From Roseobacter sp. GAI101 (lineage in GTDB: Bacteria; Pseudomonadota; Alphaproteobacteria; Rhodobacterales; Rhodobacteraceae), in assembly GCF_000156335.1 (NCBI RefSeq), contig NZ_DS999214.1, positions 242,905 through 306,904 on the forward strand: a stretch of DNA of 64,000 nucleotides, given 5' to 3'. Of the stretch, positions 61,534-64,000 are shown piece after piece. The first letter of the stretch is position 1. Every line of letters begins with the position of its first letter. The position numbers were made by a program, and so were the translations under genes. The notes below the pieces were generated by a model, which worked only from the letters and a program-made list of their open reading frames with translations, did no database searches and was not told the DNA's origin.

Positions 61534-62475
61534 CTATTTGTTGAACCGGAAGTCGGTTTCGATCTGTAGACCAAGGGCATTGTTCTTGCCGATGAACTGG
61601 CTGATGAATTCATGTAGACCATCCTCGAAGATGGTGCTGATGTCGCGCGATTTCATATCTTTCTTCAAGGCGCTGGCCATGTCGTTGCATGGCATCCGGA
61701 CGCCATAATCGTCGGCCAGAGCGTCTAGCTGATCGACCACCTGGCTGATGCAGAACGCCAGTGACCGGGGCAGGCGGCGGTCCAGTATCAGGAAATCCGC
61801 AATCGCCGAAGCGGTCATGTCGCCCTGATTCAGCCAGCGAAAAGACCGATGCGCCGACACGGATCGCAGGACCGTTTCCCACTGCACATTGTCCAGCGAT
61901 GACCCGACGAAACTGACTGATGGCAGCAGCGTATAGTATTTCACGTCTATGATCCGTGCCGTGTTGTCGGCCCGTTCAATGAACGTCCCCAGCCGCGAGA
62001 AATCATAGATGTCATTGCGCAGCATCGTGCCATGCAGGGCACCACGCACCAATGCGGAATGCTGGCGGATCGTAGCCAACGCGGCGGGCAGGTCTTTTTC
62101 CTGCACTGGTGTTTTCAGAAGATCGGTCAGCACCATCCAGTTTTCGTTCACGGCCTCCCACACTTCGGTGGTCAGCGCGGTGCGCACCAGCCGTGCGTTG
62201 TCGCGCGCCGATTTGCTGACGGACAGGACGCTTGACGGGTTGCGGGTGTCGCGCAGCAGATAGTCTATGACCTCTGTCGCGCCATAATGGTCATAGACCT
62301 CGTCATATCCGCGCCGCACACCGGATGTCGTGACGACCGATTTCCATTCCGTTTCACTGTCGGTGGACCTTGTCAGGGCCATCCGAAACCCTGCCTCGAC
62401 CATGCGTGCCGTGTTCTCGCTGCGCTCGAGCAAGCGGAACATCCAGTACAGACCTCCTGCGGTTTTGCCTAGCAT
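61534..62475 (-). CDS. Alpha-E domain protein of the Anbu cluster
   Basis: A 313-residue helical protein of the Alpha-E family (COG2307), starting MLGKTAGGLYWMFRLLERSE with NTARMVEAGFRMAL and later LGTFIERADNTARIIDVKYY. The repeated E(R)xxNTAR element is the family hallmark. Function unknown; always found with the circularly permuted ATP-grasp protein and probably its partner. It is 4 bases after that gene. Confidence 0.93.
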   Translation of the reverse strand: MLGKTAGGLYWMFRLLERSENTARMVEAGFRMALTRSTDSETEWKSVVTTSGVRRGYDEVYDHYGATEVIDYLLRDTRNPSSVLSVSKSARDNARLVRTALTTEVWEAVNENWMVLTDLLKTPVQEKDLPAALATIRQHSALVRGALHGTMLRNDIYDFSRLGTFIERADNTARIIDVKYYTLLPSVSFVGSSLDNVQWETVLRSVSAHRSFRWLNQGDMTASAIADFLILDRRLPRSLAFCISQVVDQLDALADDYGVRMPCNDMASALKKDMKSRDISTIFEDGLHEFISQFIGKNNALGLQIETDFRFNK

Positions 62476-62479
62476 TGTG

Positions 62480-63907
62480 CTACTCCTCCAAAACCCAAGT
62501 GTCTTTGGTTCCGCCGCCCTGGCTTGAGTTTACCACCAGCGACCCTTCTGTCAGCGCGACCCGTGTCAGCCCGCCCGGCGTGATGTTGATGCCCTTGGGC
62601 GAAACCAGCACATAGGGACGCAAGTCAACGTGGCGCGGGGCAAGCCCGCTATCGGCAAAGATCGGCACGGTAGACAGCGACAGCGTTGGCTGTGCGATGT
62701 AGTTGGCAGGTTTTGCCCTCAGCTTGGCCGCGAAATCCTCAAGCTCCTGCTTGCTGGCGGCGGGGCCGACCAACATGCCGTATCCGCCGGATCCGTGTAC
62801 TTCTTTGACCACCAGATCCTTAAGGTTATCGAGCGTGTATTTCAAAGCATCCGATTCCGCGCAACGGTAGGTTTCGACGTTCTTCAGCAACGCCTTTTCG
62901 CCTGTATAGAACTCAATTATTTCAGGCATGTAGGAATAGATCGCCTTGTCGTCCGCGATCCCTGCGCCGGGGGCGTTCGCGATCGTGATGCCGCCCGCAC
63001 GGTAAATATCCATGATCCCGGGCACACCCAGCATGCTGTCGGGGTTAAAGCTGAGCGGATCAAGATATTCATCGTCGATCCGGCGATACAGCACATCGAC
63101 AGGTTCATAGCCCAAGGTGGTGCGCATGGCGATACGACCATCGACGACGCGCAGATCATGGCCCTCGACCAGTTCGACCCCCATCTGATCGGCAAGAAAT
63201 GAGTGTTCGAAATACGCCGAGTTATGGATGCCGGGCGTCAGGACCGCCACACGGGGCTTGCCGTTGCACGCGGGCGGGGCGGAATCGCACAGCGCGCGGT
63301 GCAGGCTGCCGGGGTAGGTGCTGACGGGTTTGACCCGCACCTGGCTGAACAGCTCGGGGAACATCTGCAGCATGGTTTCGCGGTTCTCGAGCATATAGGA
63401 GACACCGGATGGCGTGCGGGCATTGTCTTCGAGAACAAAGAATTCATCTGGACCGGTGCGCACGATATCCGTGCCAACGATATGGGTATAGACCTTGCCG
63501 GGGGGGCTGAACCCCATCATCTGAGGCAGGAATGCATCGTTCTTGGCGACCAGATCAAAGGGTACGATGCCGGCGCGCAGAATTTCCTGACGGTTATAGA
63601 CGTCATGGATGAACGCGTTGATCGCGGTTACCCGCTGTGCGATGCCTTTGGACAGCTTTGCCCATTCCCGTTCGGCGATGATGCGCGGGATCAGGTCAAA
63701 CGGGATCAGCCGTTCCTGTGCTTCTGCCTGGCCATAAACATTGAAGGTAATCCCGCTGCGTCGAAAGAATGTTTCGGCTTCTTGGGACTTGCGCGTCAAA
63801 TGATCGGGGTCCTGTTGGGCAAACCACTTATCGTACCCGCTATAGGGGCTTCTGACTTCCCCGGCCCCGGCAATCATCTCGTCGAAATGCTGTTTATTTT
63901 TTTCCAT
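62480..63907 (-). CDS. Circularly permuted type 2 ATP-grasp protein of the Anbu cluster
   Basis: A 475-residue COG2308 member. The ATP-grasp parts come in permuted order: IDDEYLDPLSFNPDSMLGVP and LVVKEVHGSGGYGMLVGPAA (ATP-binding loop), LEDNARTPSGVSYMLENRET, and RPYVLVSPKGINITPGGLTR. By family logic it joins a carboxylate and an amine, possibly building a peptide tag. First gene of the operon; a 14-bp palindrome ends one base before its ATG, leaving only a weak AGAG as ribosome site. A second in-frame ATG is at 63877. Confidence 0.92.
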   Translation of the reverse strand: MEKNKQHFDEMIAGAGEVRSPYSGYDKWFAQQDPDHLTRKSQEAETFFRRSGITFNVYGQAEAQERLIPFDLIPRIIAEREWAKLSKGIAQRVTAINAFIHDVYNRQEILRAGIVPFDLVAKNDAFLPQMMGFSPPGKVYTHIVGTDIVRTGPDEFFVLEDNARTPSGVSYMLENRETMLQMFPELFSQVRVKPVSTYPGSLHRALCDSAPPACNGKPRVAVLTPGIHNSAYFEHSFLADQMGVELVEGHDLRVVDGRIAMRTTLGYEPVDVLYRRIDDEYLDPLSFNPDSMLGVPGIMDIYRAGGITIANAPGAGIADDKAIYSYMPEIIEFYTGEKALLKNVETYRCAESDALKYTLDNLKDLVVKEVHGSGGYGMLVGPAASKQELEDFAAKLRAKPANYIAQPTLSLSTVPIFADSGLAPRHVDLRPYVLVSPKGINITPGGLTRVALTEGSLVVNSSQGGGTKDTWVLEE

Positions 63908-63908
63908 A

Positions 63909-63922
63909 CTCTAACGTTAGAG
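63909..63922. promoter_or_regulatory. Perfect palindrome at the start of the Anbu operon
   Basis: CTCTAACGTTAGAG is fully self-complementary (7+7) and ends 1 base before the first ATP-grasp codon. It covers the place of the ribosome binding site. A repressor bound here, or RNA self-pairing, would block expression. The 78 bases beyond to the window end carry no gene. Confidence 0.5.
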
Positions 63923-64000
63923 CGCAATTCAGGAACCACAAGCAGGATTTATTTAGGGATTCCACAAGCAGGCCTCAAGCCGCGTCAGGACGTGAAACAG

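Overview
The window looks like chromosome (or large replicon) DNA of a GC-rich marine-type alphaproteobacterium, most likely of the Rhodobacteraceae/Roseobacter group. The basis is inference from gene content: an RTX protein with a C-terminal Hint domain, a DUF6880-type protein, hydantoinase/oxoprolinase pairs, salvage-only thiamine genes, an Anbu operon, and tightly overlapping ATGA-type operons. No rRNA, tRNA, CRISPR array, prophage or intact insertion sequence was seen.

Layout. (1) 1-1006: end of a Lys/Gly/His-rich secreted-looking protein cut by the window edge. (2) 1365-7486: copper island with a copper P-type ATPase carrying two YHS domains, a small Met/His/Cys peptide, cytochrome c - multicopper oxidase - cytochrome c, a tiny membrane protein broken by an amber codon, and a cupredoxin. 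(3) 7776-10035: HxlR-type regulator divergent from a BBE-type flavoprotein, then an aldehyde dehydrogenase remnant. (4) 10532-20098: catabolic operon (ThDP enzyme, HyuA, HyuB, aminotransferase, uronate-dehydrogenase-like enzyme, FAD amine/amino-acid oxidoreductase, LysR regulator). (5) 20326-22619: queC-queD-queE-queF behind a preQ1-I riboswitch. (6) 22769-28200: thiM-thiE-thiD-thiY-tenA-thiZ-thiX behind a TPP riboswitch whose expression platform hides the thiM ribosome binding site. (7) 28433-30888: chemoreceptor gene split in two frames. (8) 31181-45255: oligopeptide-type ABC importer, M81 (MlrC-like) metallohydrolase, phosphonate monoester hydrolase/sulfatase family enzyme, DeoR regulator, inositol-monophosphatase family phosphatase, Na/Pi cotransporter with PhoU-like tail, and an EamA permease. 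(9) 45320-50338: DUF6880 protein and a 1081-residue RTX-Hint protein. (10) 50392-54159: glucosylglycerate-type compatible solute module (phosphatase, glucosyl-3-phosphoglycerate synthase, GH13_18 phosphorylase). (11) 54416-58897: transposase remnant, formamidase, SDR, thiolase, nitronate monooxygenase. (12) 59158-63922: glycosyltransferase, then the Anbu proteasome-like operon (circularly permuted ATP-grasp, alpha-E, transglutaminase, Anbu).

How parts work together. The que and thi operons are each controlled by a metabolite-sensing RNA acting at the first gene's ribosome binding site. The thi set has no thiC or thiG here and is built for import and recycling of pyrimidine and thiazole pieces. 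The 31-45 kb block can be read as uptake of an organophosphate or modified-peptide substrate, hydrolysis of the ester, removal of phosphate and disposal of excess phosphate; this is inference and is the best candidate for an undescribed system. The Anbu operon has a known conserved gene neighbourhood but an unclear biological role; here a 14-bp perfect palindrome lies against its first start codon.

Decay marks are scattered: an amber-interrupted micro-protein, an aldehyde dehydrogenase stub, a transposase stub, and a frameshifted chemoreceptor. Each could also be checked as sequencing error.
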